From contig SVPZ01000003.1 in the NCBI GenBank assembly GCA_015065605.1, positions 28,188-92,187 on the forward strand: a DNA stretch of 64,000 nt, given 5' to 3'. The position numbers and the translations under genes are program-made. The notes beneath the pieces were generated by a model. That model was not told the DNA's origin, did not search any database, and was given only the letters and a program-made list of their open reading frames with translations. Source of the DNA: Oscillospiraceae bacterium. Its GTDB lineage: Bacteria; Bacillota; Clostridia; Oscillospirales; Acutalibacteraceae. Below are positions 19,783 through 28,206 of this stretch, piece after piece (position 1 is the first letter of the stretch; the number at the start of each line of letters is the position of its first letter).

Positions 19783-20083
19783 AAACCCGACGAACGGGAG
19801 TTGTTCTTAGGGACAAATAGGTTTTTCAGATAAATTTGTACGCTTTCTTGTTTTGAAAACTTGTAAGACACAAAGTATTACTGCGTTTTCGTAGCTTCAA
19901 AATCGAAACAAATTTATTCTTACAAAACTGCTTCGCACCTAAAAAAGATAAATTTTTAGTGGAATAAAAGGCGAAAAGCCGTGGTAATGCTGACGCATAC
20001 CGCGGCTTTTTAACACATTAGAACGCAAAAATTTACTTTTTTAGGCATTTTATCCCTAAGACCAACTCCCGAAAAGTCGGGTT
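19783..20083. repeat. 301-bp nested inverted-repeat element (MITE-like or structured RNA)
   Basis: Ends of about 35 bp are inverted copies of each other (19783-19817 and 20049-20083). They share AAACCCGAC, then CGGGAGTTG, then TCTTAGGGA, with a small indel and a few substitutions. Each end also carries a mini-hairpin (CCCG/CGGG). Inside are two further paired segments. ATAAATTTGT...TTTTGAA (19830-19856) pairs with TTCAAAA...ACAAATTTAT (19897-19916). CCTAAAAAAG(A)TAAATTTTT (19938-19957) pairs with its complement at 20025-20044. A central 16-bp hairpin lies at 19974-20010. The whole can fold as a closing stem with two branches. No ORF and no clear target-site duplication were seen. Whether it is a mobile element or an RNA cannot be decided here. 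Confidence 0.75.
19960..20012 (-). terminator. Strong hairpin, likely terminator of the tkt operon
   Basis: AAAAGCCG (19974-19981) pairs with CGGCTTTT (20003-20010). The stem extends inward through GGT/ACC and ATGC/GCAT to a TGAC loop. T-rich tracts follow in both directions, so it may act on either strand. It lies at the core of the 301-bp element. Confidence 0.65.
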
Positions 20084-20105
20084 TGACAGAAATAAAGTAA
20101 AATAA

Positions 20106-21050
20106 TTACTTTTTAGCTATTGCTTTAATAGCAAGTTCAGCAATGTCTTTACCTCTCATACCGTAGAGATCTAAAAGTTCATTTGCAGGGCCGGACTGAC
20201 CAAAACGGTCGTTTACGCCGAGTTTAAGTACGGGAACGGGATAGTTTTCGCTCAGATATTCAGAGATAGCAGAACCCATACCGCCGATAACGGAATGTTC
20301 TTCTGCAGAAACAATAGCACCTGTTTCCTTAGCGGCTTTAAGAACAATTTCGGTATCAAGAGGCTTAATAGTTGCCATATTTATAACTCTGGCGCTTATT
20401 CCCTGTTCTTTAAGAATGTCGTATGCAACAAGAGCTTCGTTTACCATAAGGCCTGTAGCAATAATAGTTACGTCATTACCTTCTTTAAGTTCAACGCCCT
20501 TGCCAATTTCGAACTTATAATCTTCATCGAAAATAATCGGAACGGCAAGTCTGCCAAATCGCATATAAACGGGTCCATCGTGATTGTAGGCGGCTTCCAA
20601 TGCCTTTTCGGATTCAACTGCATCGGCAGGATTAATGATAGTCATACCGGGAAGTGTACGCATAAGAGCAATATCTTCGCAACACTGATGTGTAGCGCCG
20701 TCTTCACCTACGGAAATACCCGCATGTGTAGCAGCAATAACTACGTTAAGATGAGGATAGCTAACAGCATTTCTCACCTGTTCAAAAGCTCTGCCTGCTG
20801 CAAACATTGCGAAAGAAGAGCAAAATACTTTTTTGCCTGTAGCAGCGATACCTGCAGCAATGCTCACCATATTTTGTTCAGCAATACCGCAATCGTAAAA
20901 ACGCTCAGGAAATTTCTTTTTAAATACAATTGTTTTAGTAGCTTCTGCAAGGTCGGCATCCAAAACAACAAAATCATCATATTTCTCACCAAGCTTTAAA
21001 AGACCTGCTCCATAGCCGTCTCTTGTAGCCTTTTTAATAACGTCAGCCAT
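20106..21050 (-). CDS. Transketolase, C-terminal subunit
   Basis: 314 residues covering the pyrimidine-binding and C-terminal domains of transketolase: RFYDCGIAEQNMVSIAAG (about 50, with the catalytic-site glutamate), THAGISVGEDGATHQ (about 108) and a C-terminal domain with SAEEHSVIGGMGSA. Together with the N-terminal subunit encoded 16 bases upstream it makes a complete two-chain transketolase, the common layout in clostridia. It transfers two-carbon units in the non-oxidative pentose phosphate pathway. GGGGA precedes the ATG at 21050. A strong hairpin follows about 95 bases downstream. Confidence 0.95.
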   Translation of the reverse strand: MADVIKKATRDGYGAGLLKLGEKYDDFVVLDADLAEATKTIVFKKKFPERFYDCGIAEQNMVSIAAGIAATGKKVFCSSFAMFAAGRAFEQVRNAVSYPHLNVVIAATHAGISVGEDGATHQCCEDIALMRTLPGMTIINPADAVESEKALEAAYNHDGPVYMRFGRLAVPIIFDEDYKFEIGKGVELKEGNDVTIIATGLMVNEALVAYDILKEQGISARVINMATIKPLDTEIVLKAAKETGAIVSAEEHSVIGGMGSAISEYLSENYPVPVLKLGVNDRFGQSGPANELLDLYGMRGKDIAELAIKAIAKK

Positions 21051-21066
21051 ATTAATCCCCTTTCAC

Positions 21067-21903
21067 TTATTTCAAAGATTCCGCTATTTTATTAAGATCG
21101 GCGATAGCGATTTCATACTCCTCATCATTTGGAGCTTTACCGTGCCAACCGCACTTATTTTCCATATAGGAAACGCCCTTACCTTTTACGGTTTTAGCTA
21201 CTATACAGAAAGGTTTATCAGATTCACGCGCAAGAGCTAAAGCGCCTTCAATTGCATCAAAATCATGGCCGTCAATTACAGTAACGTTCCAATTGAAAGC
21301 CTCAAACTTCTTATCAATAGGTGTAGGAGAGTTAACCTCATCGCAACTACCGTCAATCTGAAGATTATTAAAATCAACAAAAGCAACGAGATTATTAAGA
21401 CCCTTGTTAGCGGCAAACATTGCAGCTTCCCAAACCTGTCCTTCTTCACATTCACCATCGCCGAGAATGGTAAATACTCTGAAATCATCACCAAAATGCT
21501 TAGCAGAAAGAGCCATACCAACAGCGGCGGAAATACCCTGACCGAGAGAACCCGAAGACATATCAACACCGGGGATATGCTTCATATCGGGATGTCCCTG
21601 AAGTCTTGAATCGGTTTTACGTAAAGTCTTAAGTTCTTCTACGTCAAAATAACCGCGATTAGCAAGAACAGAATAAAGAGCAGGTGCAGCGTGTCCCTTG
21701 GAAAGTACAAGACGATCTCTGTCGGCCTTTTTAGGATCCTTTGGATCAATATTCATTTCTTTAAAATACAGATAGGTTAAAATATCCGTACAAGAAAGTG
21801 AACCGCCCGGATGACCGGCTTTTGCGCTGTGAACACCTTCAATAATGCCTATTCTTACGTTATTGGCAATTTTTTGGAGTTCTTTTTTTGTTAAAGCATC
21901 CAT
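21067..21903 (-). CDS. Transketolase, N-terminal (thiamine diphosphate-binding) subunit
   Basis: 278 residues. SAKAGHPGGSLSCTDIL (about 27), RLVLSKGHAAPALYSVL and GSLGQGISAAVGMALS precede the ThDP/Mg motif TILGDGECEEGQVWEAA ending in VDFNNLQIDG (about 140-172). It supplies the diphosphate-binding half of the split transketolase. The frame continues to 21933, but the ATG at 21903 fits the AAAGGA site and the family start (MDALTKKELQKIANNVR). It lies 26 bases after the HAD phosphatase gene. Confidence 0.95.
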   Translation of the reverse strand: MDALTKKELQKIANNVRIGIIEGVHSAKAGHPGGSLSCTDILTYLYFKEMNIDPKDPKKADRDRLVLSKGHAAPALYSVLANRGYFDVEELKTLRKTDSRLQGHPDMKHIPGVDMSSGSLGQGISAAVGMALSAKHFGDDFRVFTILGDGECEEGQVWEAAMFAANKGLNNLVAFVDFNNLQIDGSCDEVNSPTPIDKKFEAFNWNVTVIDGHDFDAIEGALALARESDKPFCIVAKTVKGKGVSYMENKCGWHGKAPNDEEYEIAIADLNKIAESLK

Positions 21904-21929
21904 TTTATGTATCCTTTCATTATGGCGAA

Positions 21930-22760
21930 TCAATTCGCCTTATTTTGTAAATATTCAATAAAGTCAGCAACGGCGCCGTCACGGCACGCACCTGCGACAA
22001 AATCAACAATATCTTTAATATCGCTCGGGCTTTCATCAGGACATGAGGAAATTCCCGCAACGCTAAGCATCTCAAAATCGTTATAATAATCGCCTATGGC
22101 AAAAGTATTTTCTTTTGTAAATCCTAATATACGAGCGAGATCTAAAAGTCCTTGTCCTTTATCAGTTCCTTTAGGCAAAAGTTCCACACCGCGATAGTAT
22201 ACACCGTCAATAAAGGCACCTGCCTTAGCAAAGCAACATGTTTCAGACTTACAATTATCTATATCTTTAAGTAAAGCAGTTTCATCATATTCGCCTTCGT
22301 AAAAGGTCATAATTTTATTCCAAGGCATATCTATAACTTCGTCAAAGGTTGCATATTTGAAAGGCACTCGTTCATATTCGAAATGAACCCTACATGCATC
22401 GCTTTCACGAATCATATATACCTCATCTCCTGAATAAACCTCAATACCTATTTCAGGAAATTTGGTAGCTAATTCCATGAAAAAACTTTTATCGCAATCA
22501 TTGATTATCTTATTTACAAGAGTTTTTTTGTTAACGTAATCATATATCATACCGCCGTTGTAAAAAATCACGTTTTGCAAATTTTCAAATTGCGACACAA
22601 TATGCTGCATCGCCGCGGGACATCGACCTGTAGAAATACAAAAAGTTCCACCCTGCTCTATAAATTCATTGATTTTTTCAAAATTTCGGGGACTAATATA
22701 TCCCTGTTCCATTAAAGTACCGTCAACGTCTGACGCCAATAGACATTTTTTTAAATTCAT
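21930..22760 (-). CDS. Cof-type HAD-superfamily hydrolase
   Basis: 276 residues. Motif I is ASDVDGTLM (about 9), motif II SISTGR-like CISTGRC (about 39), and the C-terminal motif IV GDYYNDFEML (about 215) after a lysine-bearing KGTDKGQGL. The inserted cap between motifs II and III is the Cof/type IIB kind. Such phosphatases act on sugar phosphates, nucleotides or cofactor precursors; the substrate here is unknown. The ATG overlaps the rluD stop by four bases. Confidence 0.88.
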   Translation of the reverse strand: MNLKKCLLASDVDGTLMEQGYISPRNFEKINEFIEQGGTFCISTGRCPAAMQHIVSQFENLQNVIFYNGGMIYDYVNKKTLVNKIINDCDKSFFMELATKFPEIGIEVYSGDEVYMIRESDACRVHFEYERVPFKYATFDEVIDMPWNKIMTFYEGEYDETALLKDIDNCKSETCCFAKAGAFIDGVYYRGVELLPKGTDKGQGLLDLARILGFTKENTFAIGDYYNDFEMLSVAGISSCPDESPSDIKDIVDFVAGACRDGAVADFIEYLQNKAN

Positions 22761-23668
22761 AATAAATCGTTTTCCTCCAAGAACGTTTTAAAATAATTCG
22801 GCAGTTCACTGGTAAATTCCATATACTCTTTAGTTTTAGGATGAATAAACCCGATTTTTCGAGCATGCAAACACTGACCACCAAGTTCTTTAATACATTT
22901 CCTGGGACCGTAAACTTCATCCCCCGCAAGAGGATAACCAATATATGACATATGCACCCTGATTTGATGGGTTCTGCCTGTTTCAAGTTTAAGTCTGACG
23001 TATGAAAAACCATTTGAACGCGAAAGAACTTTAAAATGAGTAGTGGCATCCCTTCCGCCAACACCAACAACAGCCATTTCTTTACGTTTTACAGGGTGAC
23101 GTCCAATGGGCGCATTTATAGTACCTTTATCGTTTTTAACGTTTCCGTAAACAACTGCTTCATATTCACGTGTAAAAGAATGTTCTTTAATTTGCTGGGC
23201 AAGAAAATGATGAGCCTCATCGTTTTTTGCAACAATGAGAAGACCGCTTGTATCCTTATCGATTCTATGAACAATACCCGGACGAAGAACTCCGCCAATT
23301 CCCGAAAGAGAATCACCACAGTGAAAAAGAAGCGCATTAACAAGGGTTCCGCTTTCATTACCTGCAGCAGGATGTACAACCATACCTTTCGGTTTATTTA
23401 CCACCAAAAGCCATTCATCCTCATAAACAATATCCAACGGAATATTTTCGGGCTCCGCTTTATCTGAAACAGGATCGGGAATCGTTACCGAAACACAGTT
23501 ACCCCTCTTTAATTTTGTATTTTTCGAGGCAGTTTTTCCGTCAACGGTAATTAATCCGTCACCTATGAGTTTTGCAACAAAAGAACGCGTAAGTTCGGTA
23601 TTTTCTGCAACAAAAACATCAATTCTGCGGTTTTCGCTATCATCACACAAAAAATCAAGATTTTCCAT
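22757..23668 (-). CDS. RluA/RluD-family pseudouridine synthase
   Basis: 303 residues: an S4 domain (LTRSFVAKLIGDGLITVDGK, about 25-60) followed by the catalytic domain with IVHRIDKDTSGLLIVAKND (about 130), whose aspartate is the nucleophile, and RTHQIRVHMSYIGYPLAGD. It would isomerise uridines in 23S rRNA (RluD-like) or tRNA. It lies between lspA and the Cof phosphatase, as ylyB follows lspA in B. subtilis. The start overlaps the lspA stop (TAATG). Confidence 0.93.
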   Translation of the reverse strand: MENLDFLCDDSENRRIDVFVAENTELTRSFVAKLIGDGLITVDGKTASKNTKLKRGNCVSVTIPDPVSDKAEPENIPLDIVYEDEWLLVVNKPKGMVVHPAAGNESGTLVNALLFHCGDSLSGIGGVLRPGIVHRIDKDTSGLLIVAKNDEAHHFLAQQIKEHSFTREYEAVVYGNVKNDKGTINAPIGRHPVKRKEMAVVGVGGRDATTHFKVLSRSNGFSYVRLKLETGRTHQIRVHMSYIGYPLAGDEVYGPRKCIKELGGQCLHARKIGFIHPKTKEYMEFTSELPNYFKTFLEENDLL

Positions 23669-24156
23669 TAACCGTCGACCTTACGTTTTTTAGTTTCCTT
23701 AAGAAAATCTATGATAAAGTAAAGAACCATAAGGCCTGCACCTATTACTATAGCGCAGTCAGCCAAGTTAAACATAGGAAATTCCATAAATTCAAGATGT
23801 ATAAAGTCGATAACCTTTCCGTCACGGAAAATACGGTCAATAAGGTTACCGATACCGCCCGAAAGAACAAGCGTAAGCGCCCAGAAAAGCAATTTATCCT
23901 TTAGTCCATACTTTAAGAGCATAGCAAAACAAATAACCATTATAACGATAGTCATTGAGAGCAAAAGCCATGTATGGCCGTCAAGAAAACCCCACGCTGC
24001 CCCGCCGTTGTTTGTGCGCCAAAAACCAATAAATCCGGGAATAAAATCAACACCCGAACCTGTAAGCGGAATATACATCTCGGCAAGATATTTTGTAAAC
24101 TGGTCAGCGGCAAGCAACAAGACGCCAACTATAACCGCAATAACATAAGAAGCCAA
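23668..24156 (-). CDS. lspA: Lipoprotein signal peptidase (signal peptidase II)
   Basis: 162 residues with four membrane segments. The catalytic aspartates lie in GGIGNLIDRIFRDGKVIDFI (about 112) and FPMFNLADCAIVIGAG (about 133). It cleaves signal peptides of diacylglyceryl-modified prolipoproteins at the outer face of the membrane. The start codon is TTG at 24156, supported by GGAGGAAG upstream; no in-frame ATG fits. It lies between ylmH and rluD, matching the ylmH-divIVA-ileS-lspA neighbourhood in other Bacillota but without divIVA and ileS. Confidence 0.95.
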   Translation of the reverse strand: MASYVIAVIVGVLLLAADQFTKYLAEMYIPLTGSGVDFIPGFIGFWRTNNGGAAWGFLDGHTWLLLSMTIVIMVICFAMLLKYGLKDKLLFWALTLVLSGGIGNLIDRIFRDGKVIDFIHLEFMEFPMFNLADCAIVIGAGLMVLYFIIDFLKETKKRKVDG

Positions 24157-24176
24157 TATACTTCCTCCTTGCGAAA

Positions 24177-24920
24177 TTAATTTATATACTTTTTGTAATT
24201 TAAAATTACACGTCCCTTTTTCGTAAGCGAAGATGCACCGTCCAAAATGAATTTGCCATAACCTTTAACAGAAATTTTTGCAAATTCATCGGGAGAATAA
24301 GTGGTTTTATCAATTATCAAAGAATTTACGGAAACCCTCTTATCCAAAATAATTTCTTTCGCTTTTTCACGAGAGGTACCAATAAGCGCGGCAACCACCG
24401 AATCAAGCCTTAAAGAAGCAATTGTTTCGGTAAAACTTTTAAGTTCCGATAAACCCGGAAGAGGTTCTGAAAAACCTTCGGTAACATTGACGCCGACTCC
24501 ACCAACCTTAGTAATCTGACTAAGCACGTAATCGGCAACACCGTCACTAAAAAAAGCAACTGTTCTACCCTCTTCACATAGTATATCCCCTATACTCTCG
24601 CGCGTTATGCCAAGGGACATAAAAGTGCCCAAAAAATCACGGTGAGAAAGTTTATCGCATTGTCTGTAAGTAAACGTAAAGCTTCTTACAAGATTCAAAT
24701 CATCTGCCCAATTACACCACTGCGGAAGCGAAATAAACATAGTTCTTTCAGCATCTTCATAACCACCGAAAAAAGTATATTTTTCGTTTTTTATCTCACC
24801 GAAATTTTCGACACTAGTTCTTTCTTCGCCACTCAAAAAACCTACGCATTTAAACAAATCGGTAGTGTGACAAAGTCTTATTGCATCTCTTATCTTTGCA
24901 TAAAGAAGCGAATTATCCAT
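24177..24920 (-). CDS. ylmH: YlmH family S4-domain RNA-binding protein (RqcP2-like)
   Basis: 247 residues. The N-terminal two thirds contain FLSGEERTSVENF and a YlmH-type RNA-binding fold. The C-terminal S4 domain spans about 175-235 (LDSVVAALIGTSREKAKEIIL, RVSVNSLIIDKTTY). YlmH binds 50S subunits with stalled peptides and can stand in for RqcP. Its ATG overlaps the sepF stop (TAATG). Division-cluster position next to sepF is conserved among Bacillota. Confidence 0.93.
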   Translation of the reverse strand: MDNSLLYAKIRDAIRLCHTTDLFKCVGFLSGEERTSVENFGEIKNEKYTFFGGYEDAERTMFISLPQWCNWADDLNLVRSFTFTYRQCDKLSHRDFLGTFMSLGITRESIGDILCEEGRTVAFFSDGVADYVLSQITKVGGVGVNVTEGFSEPLPGLSELKSFTETIASLRLDSVVAALIGTSREKAKEIILDKRVSVNSLIIDKTTYSPDEFAKISVKGYGKFILDGASSLTKKGRVILNYKKYIN

Positions 24921-25363
24921 TAAAATCCGCTAAAATCACCATATTCGCTATAATCTTCTGCGAAGGTGTCACCGTTAACGTCAACGTCACTCGGAGCTAT
25001 AACGAAGGTATTATGAGCAGCCTTTTTAAGAGTGCCGTTTTTAGCATATGCAACGCCACTTAAAAAATCAAGAATACGACGAGAAAGATCTCTGTCAGAT
25101 TTCTCAAGATTTAATACGATAGTCTTTTTAGCACAATAATGGTCAGCAATAGCAGTTACATCTTCAAAGCGCTCAGGCTTAACAAGTACAAGTTGCATAT
25201 TGCCTTGAGAAAAAGCAACGGTTTTAGAGCGTGAAGAACGAGCTTCCTTTTTCGCAGTTTCTTTTTTAGGTTGTTCAACTTCCTCTTCTTCGGCTACTAC
25301 TTCCTCATCGTAATCGTCGTCAGATACGTTCATAATGTTTTTTACAGAATCCCAGAATTTCAT
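24920..25363 (-). CDS. sepF: Cell division protein SepF
   Basis: 147 residues. A short N-terminal amphipathic helix (MKFWDSVKNIMNV) suits membrane targeting. An acidic then basic linker follows (EEEEVEQPKKETAKKEARS). The SepF domain comes last (NMQLVLVKPERFEDVTAIADHYCAKKTIVLNLE, DRDLSRRILDFLSGVAYAKNG). SepF tethers FtsZ filaments to the membrane. GGAGA precedes the ATG at 25363. Confidence 0.95.
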   Translation of the reverse strand: MKFWDSVKNIMNVSDDDYDEEVVAEEEEVEQPKKETAKKEARSSRSKTVAFSQGNMQLVLVKPERFEDVTAIADHYCAKKTIVLNLEKSDRDLSRRILDFLSGVAYAKNGTLKKAAHNTFVIAPSDVDVNGDTFAEDYSEYGDFSGF

Positions 25364-25378
25364 TTTTATATCTCCTTT

Positions 25379-26098
25379 TTAATTATTTGTATAATTTCTT
25401 CTGCCAAAAAGCAGTGTGCCTATTCTGACCTGAGTAGAGCCGTATTCAATTGCAGTTTCAAAATCATCCGACATACCCATAGACAGAATATCCATAGATA
25501 TATTATCTATGTTTTTATCCTTAATGTCAATAAACAGTTGTCTCATTTTCGAAAAATATTGAATATTTTCGTCAGCGACGTTGCAAATTGGCGGAATTGC
25601 CATAAGACCTTTCACCTTTATGCCCTCAATTTTAGAAATTTCGCTTACTGCAGACATTAATTCATCAGCAAGAAAACCCGATTTACTCTCTTCTTCTCCA
25701 ATATTAACTTCAAGCAAAATTTCGGTTACCTTGCCAATCTTCAAAGATTCTTTGCCTATAATCCCCGCAAGCCTGACACTGTCCACAGATTCAATCAGCG
25801 CTACCCTGCCAACGACGTCTTTAACCTTATTGGTTTGTAAATGACCGATAAAATGTTTGGTAACGTTTTTTGTCACTTCGTTTTCTTTGGCAATGAGTTC
25901 CTGAACTCTGTTGTCACCGATAACACTAATTCCGTTATCAATTGCATAATTAATAAGTTCGGGAGATACGGTTTTAACCGCAGCAAGCAAGGTTATATCT
26001 TCCGCTTTTCTACCGCTTTTTACAGCGGCTGAGGCGATTTTATCCATTATTTCTTTATAATTTTCGTCAAAAACCTCAGTTAATAATTTTTCCGTCAT
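25379..26098 (-). CDS. ylmE: YggS/YlmE family pyridoxal-phosphate homeostasis protein
   Basis: 239 residues forming the alanine-racemase-like TIM barrel without the C-terminal domain. LLAAVKTVSPELI (PLP lysine at about 37), GDNRVQEL, HFIGHLQTNK (about 80), VNIGEEESKSGF and SMGMSDDFETAIEYGSTQVRIGTLLFG at the end are all typical. It binds PLP and affects amino-acid and vitamin B6 balance; no firm catalytic role is known. It overlaps the end of the HlyD-like gene by 23 bases in another frame and sits next to sepF as usual. Confidence 0.95.
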   Translation of the reverse strand: MTEKLLTEVFDENYKEIMDKIASAAVKSGRKAEDITLLAAVKTVSPELINYAIDNGISVIGDNRVQELIAKENEVTKNVTKHFIGHLQTNKVKDVVGRVALIESVDSVRLAGIIGKESLKIGKVTEILLEVNIGEEESKSGFLADELMSAVSEISKIEGIKVKGLMAIPPICNVADENIQYFSKMRQLFIDIKDKNIDNISMDILSMGMSDDFETAIEYGSTQVRIGTLLFGRRNYTNN

Positions 26099-27287
26099 AC
26101 AGGTTTCTCCCCTTTACAACAACTTTATCATAAAGTCTTAACTGAGTGTTTTGATTTGTATCAGCCTTTTCACAGATTACATAATCATCGGTCTGATAAA
26201 TAACTTTAGTCAAGACAAATTTTAGTTCCATACCCGAAATAATATATACACCGGTTTGATTATCGCTGACTCTTAAAGCGCTTTTAGACACCTTAAGGCC
26301 GTTAAATTCACCATTAATTATCGTCATAGCGCCCGTACGCATAGCGGCAAGTTCAGCATTCATTTCCTGACAGGAAAAAAGAATAACGGTGCTTTCTCTG
26401 TCAGCAGACAAATTAATTTGCTCAACCACAACTTTTATATACGGATTACTCTTAAGTTGTGTTTTTATGGTTACAGTATCACCCTTTTTATAAGATAACG
26501 ACTGATTAGCGGTAAGAGGAGCCGCAATATACCAGGTATAGTCGGAAACTATTTTTCCAATCTTGCCGACATTTTTACTTTCGTCAGCAACGACAGAATT
26601 CAAATATTCGGGGGTAAAACGTTCAAGATTATCAGTACCAAGCACCGTTTCGTAACCATCAACACTTGAAACAAAAAATCCCGACTCAACGGCTGTTATA
26701 CTATCAACCGGTTCGGATAAAGATGCTTCCAGAGAACTTTTTCTCGTTTCGAGCGATTCGAGCTGAGCAGAAAAATCGGTGCTATTACCGATAACCATTT
26801 CTTTTCTGTTCATAAGGGTTAAAAGCAAATCCTGATTTTTTCTCGCTCCGCTATAATCACCGTTACCCGAATGAAACAACACGTCACCAAGCGACGAAGT
26901 TATTTTGTTTTCAAGCAAATCGATGTCAACAGCAGCAATATCATTGTAGCCTTGAATAGTTTTAATATTAGAAATCTGCTCTTTAATTTTTTCAATTTCA
27001 GTTACGGCAAACGAATCTTTTTCGCTGCTGAAAATTTTAGCAATTACTCCGTCTTTTGAAATTCTCTCACCGTCGGAAACCATCAAATGCATAACTCCGC
27101 CGTCCGCTTTATCAATAAGAACCTCATTTCTTATTATCATACCGGTAAATGAAATACCGTCAGTAACAGAAACGTACTCAGCAGTTTCGGTATTTATGGG
27201 CTTATAAATTACAGAATAAACCTGATGCAACAAAAACAAAGAAAGCAAAACAATAGCAGTTATTCTCAAAAATTTGCTTTTAAACAT
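26076..27287 (-). CDS. HlyD-like membrane protein of the division cluster
   Basis: 403 residues. One N-terminal membrane anchor (about 8-28: ITAIVLLSLFLLHQVYSVIY) is followed by an extracytoplasmic part with split lipoyl-like segments (ADGGVMHLMVSDGERISKDGVIAKIF, about 60) and a helical hairpin region (about 80-180). C-terminal beta-barrel pieces include SYKKGDTVTIKTQLKSN and LRLYDKVVVKG. It resembles membrane-fusion proteins, but no partner ABC transporter lies nearby. Its fixed place upstream of ylmE-sepF suggests an envelope or division role. The function is unknown. Confidence 0.75.
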   Translation of the reverse strand: MFKSKFLRITAIVLLSLFLLHQVYSVIYKPINTETAEYVSVTDGISFTGMIIRNEVLIDKADGGVMHLMVSDGERISKDGVIAKIFSSEKDSFAVTEIEKIKEQISNIKTIQGYNDIAAVDIDLLENKITSSLGDVLFHSGNGDYSGARKNQDLLLTLMNRKEMVIGNSTDFSAQLESLETRKSSLEASLSEPVDSITAVESGFFVSSVDGYETVLGTDNLERFTPEYLNSVVADESKNVGKIGKIVSDYTWYIAAPLTANQSLSYKKGDTVTIKTQLKSNPYIKVVVEQINLSADRESTVILFSCQEMNAELAAMRTGAMTIINGEFNGLKVSKSALRVSDNQTGVYIISGMELKFVLTKVIYQTDDYVICEKADTNQNTQLRLYDKVVVKGRNLYDGKIIN

Positions 27288-28205
27288 TTAGTTCATCCTT
27301 TCAAGTAATTCTGTAGCTGCAACTTCAGCATTCTGGATATCGGAATATACCCAATTGATATTTTCGTTTCTTCTGAACCAAGTAAGTTGGCGCTTCGCAT
27401 ATCGTCGGGTTTCCCTTTTCAGTTTTTCAATCGCTTCCTCCAAGGATACCTTGCCGTCCAAATAATCATAAAATTCTTTATGTCCTATTGCCTGAGCACT
27501 CGTATAGCCTTTATCACGCATTGATTTCGCTTCTTCGACAATTCCGCTCTGAACCATTAAATCAACGCGCTTATTGATTCTTTCGTATAATTTCTCTCTG
27601 TCATAACAAGAAATACCTATAACCGTTTCATCGTAAGGCTTACCGTTAATTTTAGAGCGTTCATTTTGTTCTGTAATAGTTATTCCGCTTGTATAGTACA
27701 CCTCAAAAGCGCGAACTATTCTCTTTTTATCATTAGGGGAAAGTTTTTCAGCGGTCAAGGCATCTATTTCAGAAAGTTTACGTAGCATCTCAACGCCGCC
27801 TATATCGTCATATTCTTTTTCAATATTTTCACGAACCTCGGAGGAAGTTTTTTCATCCGTAAATTCTATTCCTTCAATAAGAGCATCTATATAAAGTCCC
27901 GTTCCTCCAACAATAATAGGAAGTTTACCTCTCGAAATTATATCTTCAATTACCTTTCTTGCCAAAACGACGTAATCTGCAACCGAAAATTTGATTTCGG
28001 GTTCCAAAAATTCAACAAGGTGGTGTACCGCAAGTTGTTTTTCTTCCTCGGTAGGAGCGGCAGAAGCGATACTTATCCCTTTATATATCTGCATTGAATC
28101 GGCAGAAACAATTTCGCCGTTAAAACGTCTTGCTAACGTAATAGCGAGTCCTGTTTTTCCCGATGCTGTAGGACCGACTACAAATATCACTTTAGGTTTA
28201 TTCAT
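27288..28205 (-). CDS. miaA: tRNA dimethylallyltransferase MiaA
   Basis: 305 residues. GPTASGKTGLA (P-loop, about 10), SADSMQIYKGI (about 35), VGGTGLYIDALIEG (about 97) and a C-terminal RETRRYAKRQLTWFRRN (about 275) are the family signatures. It adds an isopentenyl group to A37 of tRNAs reading UNN codons, the substrate later thiolated by MiaB, encoded in the same run. The ATG at 28205 directly follows the mutL stop and is chosen over a TTG at 28223. Confidence 0.96.
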   Translation of the reverse strand: MNKPKVIFVVGPTASGKTGLAITLARRFNGEIVSADSMQIYKGISIASAAPTEEEKQLAVHHLVEFLEPEIKFSVADYVVLARKVIEDIISRGKLPIIVGGTGLYIDALIEGIEFTDEKTSSEVRENIEKEYDDIGGVEMLRKLSEIDALTAEKLSPNDKKRIVRAFEVYYTSGITITEQNERSKINGKPYDETVIGISCYDREKLYERINKRVDLMVQSGIVEEAKSMRDKGYTSAQAIGHKEFYDYLDGKVSLEEAIEKLKRETRRYAKRQLTWFRRNENINWVYSDIQNAEVAATELLERMN

Positions 28206-28206
28206 A

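Larger units (their letters stand above)
19688..20105. other. Gene-free interval of 418 bases between recJ and tktC
   Basis: It holds the recJ promoter and ribosome binding site at its left end. The remainder is a single 301-bp inverted-repeat element with internal hairpins. No protein-coding potential is evident. Confidence 0.85.
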
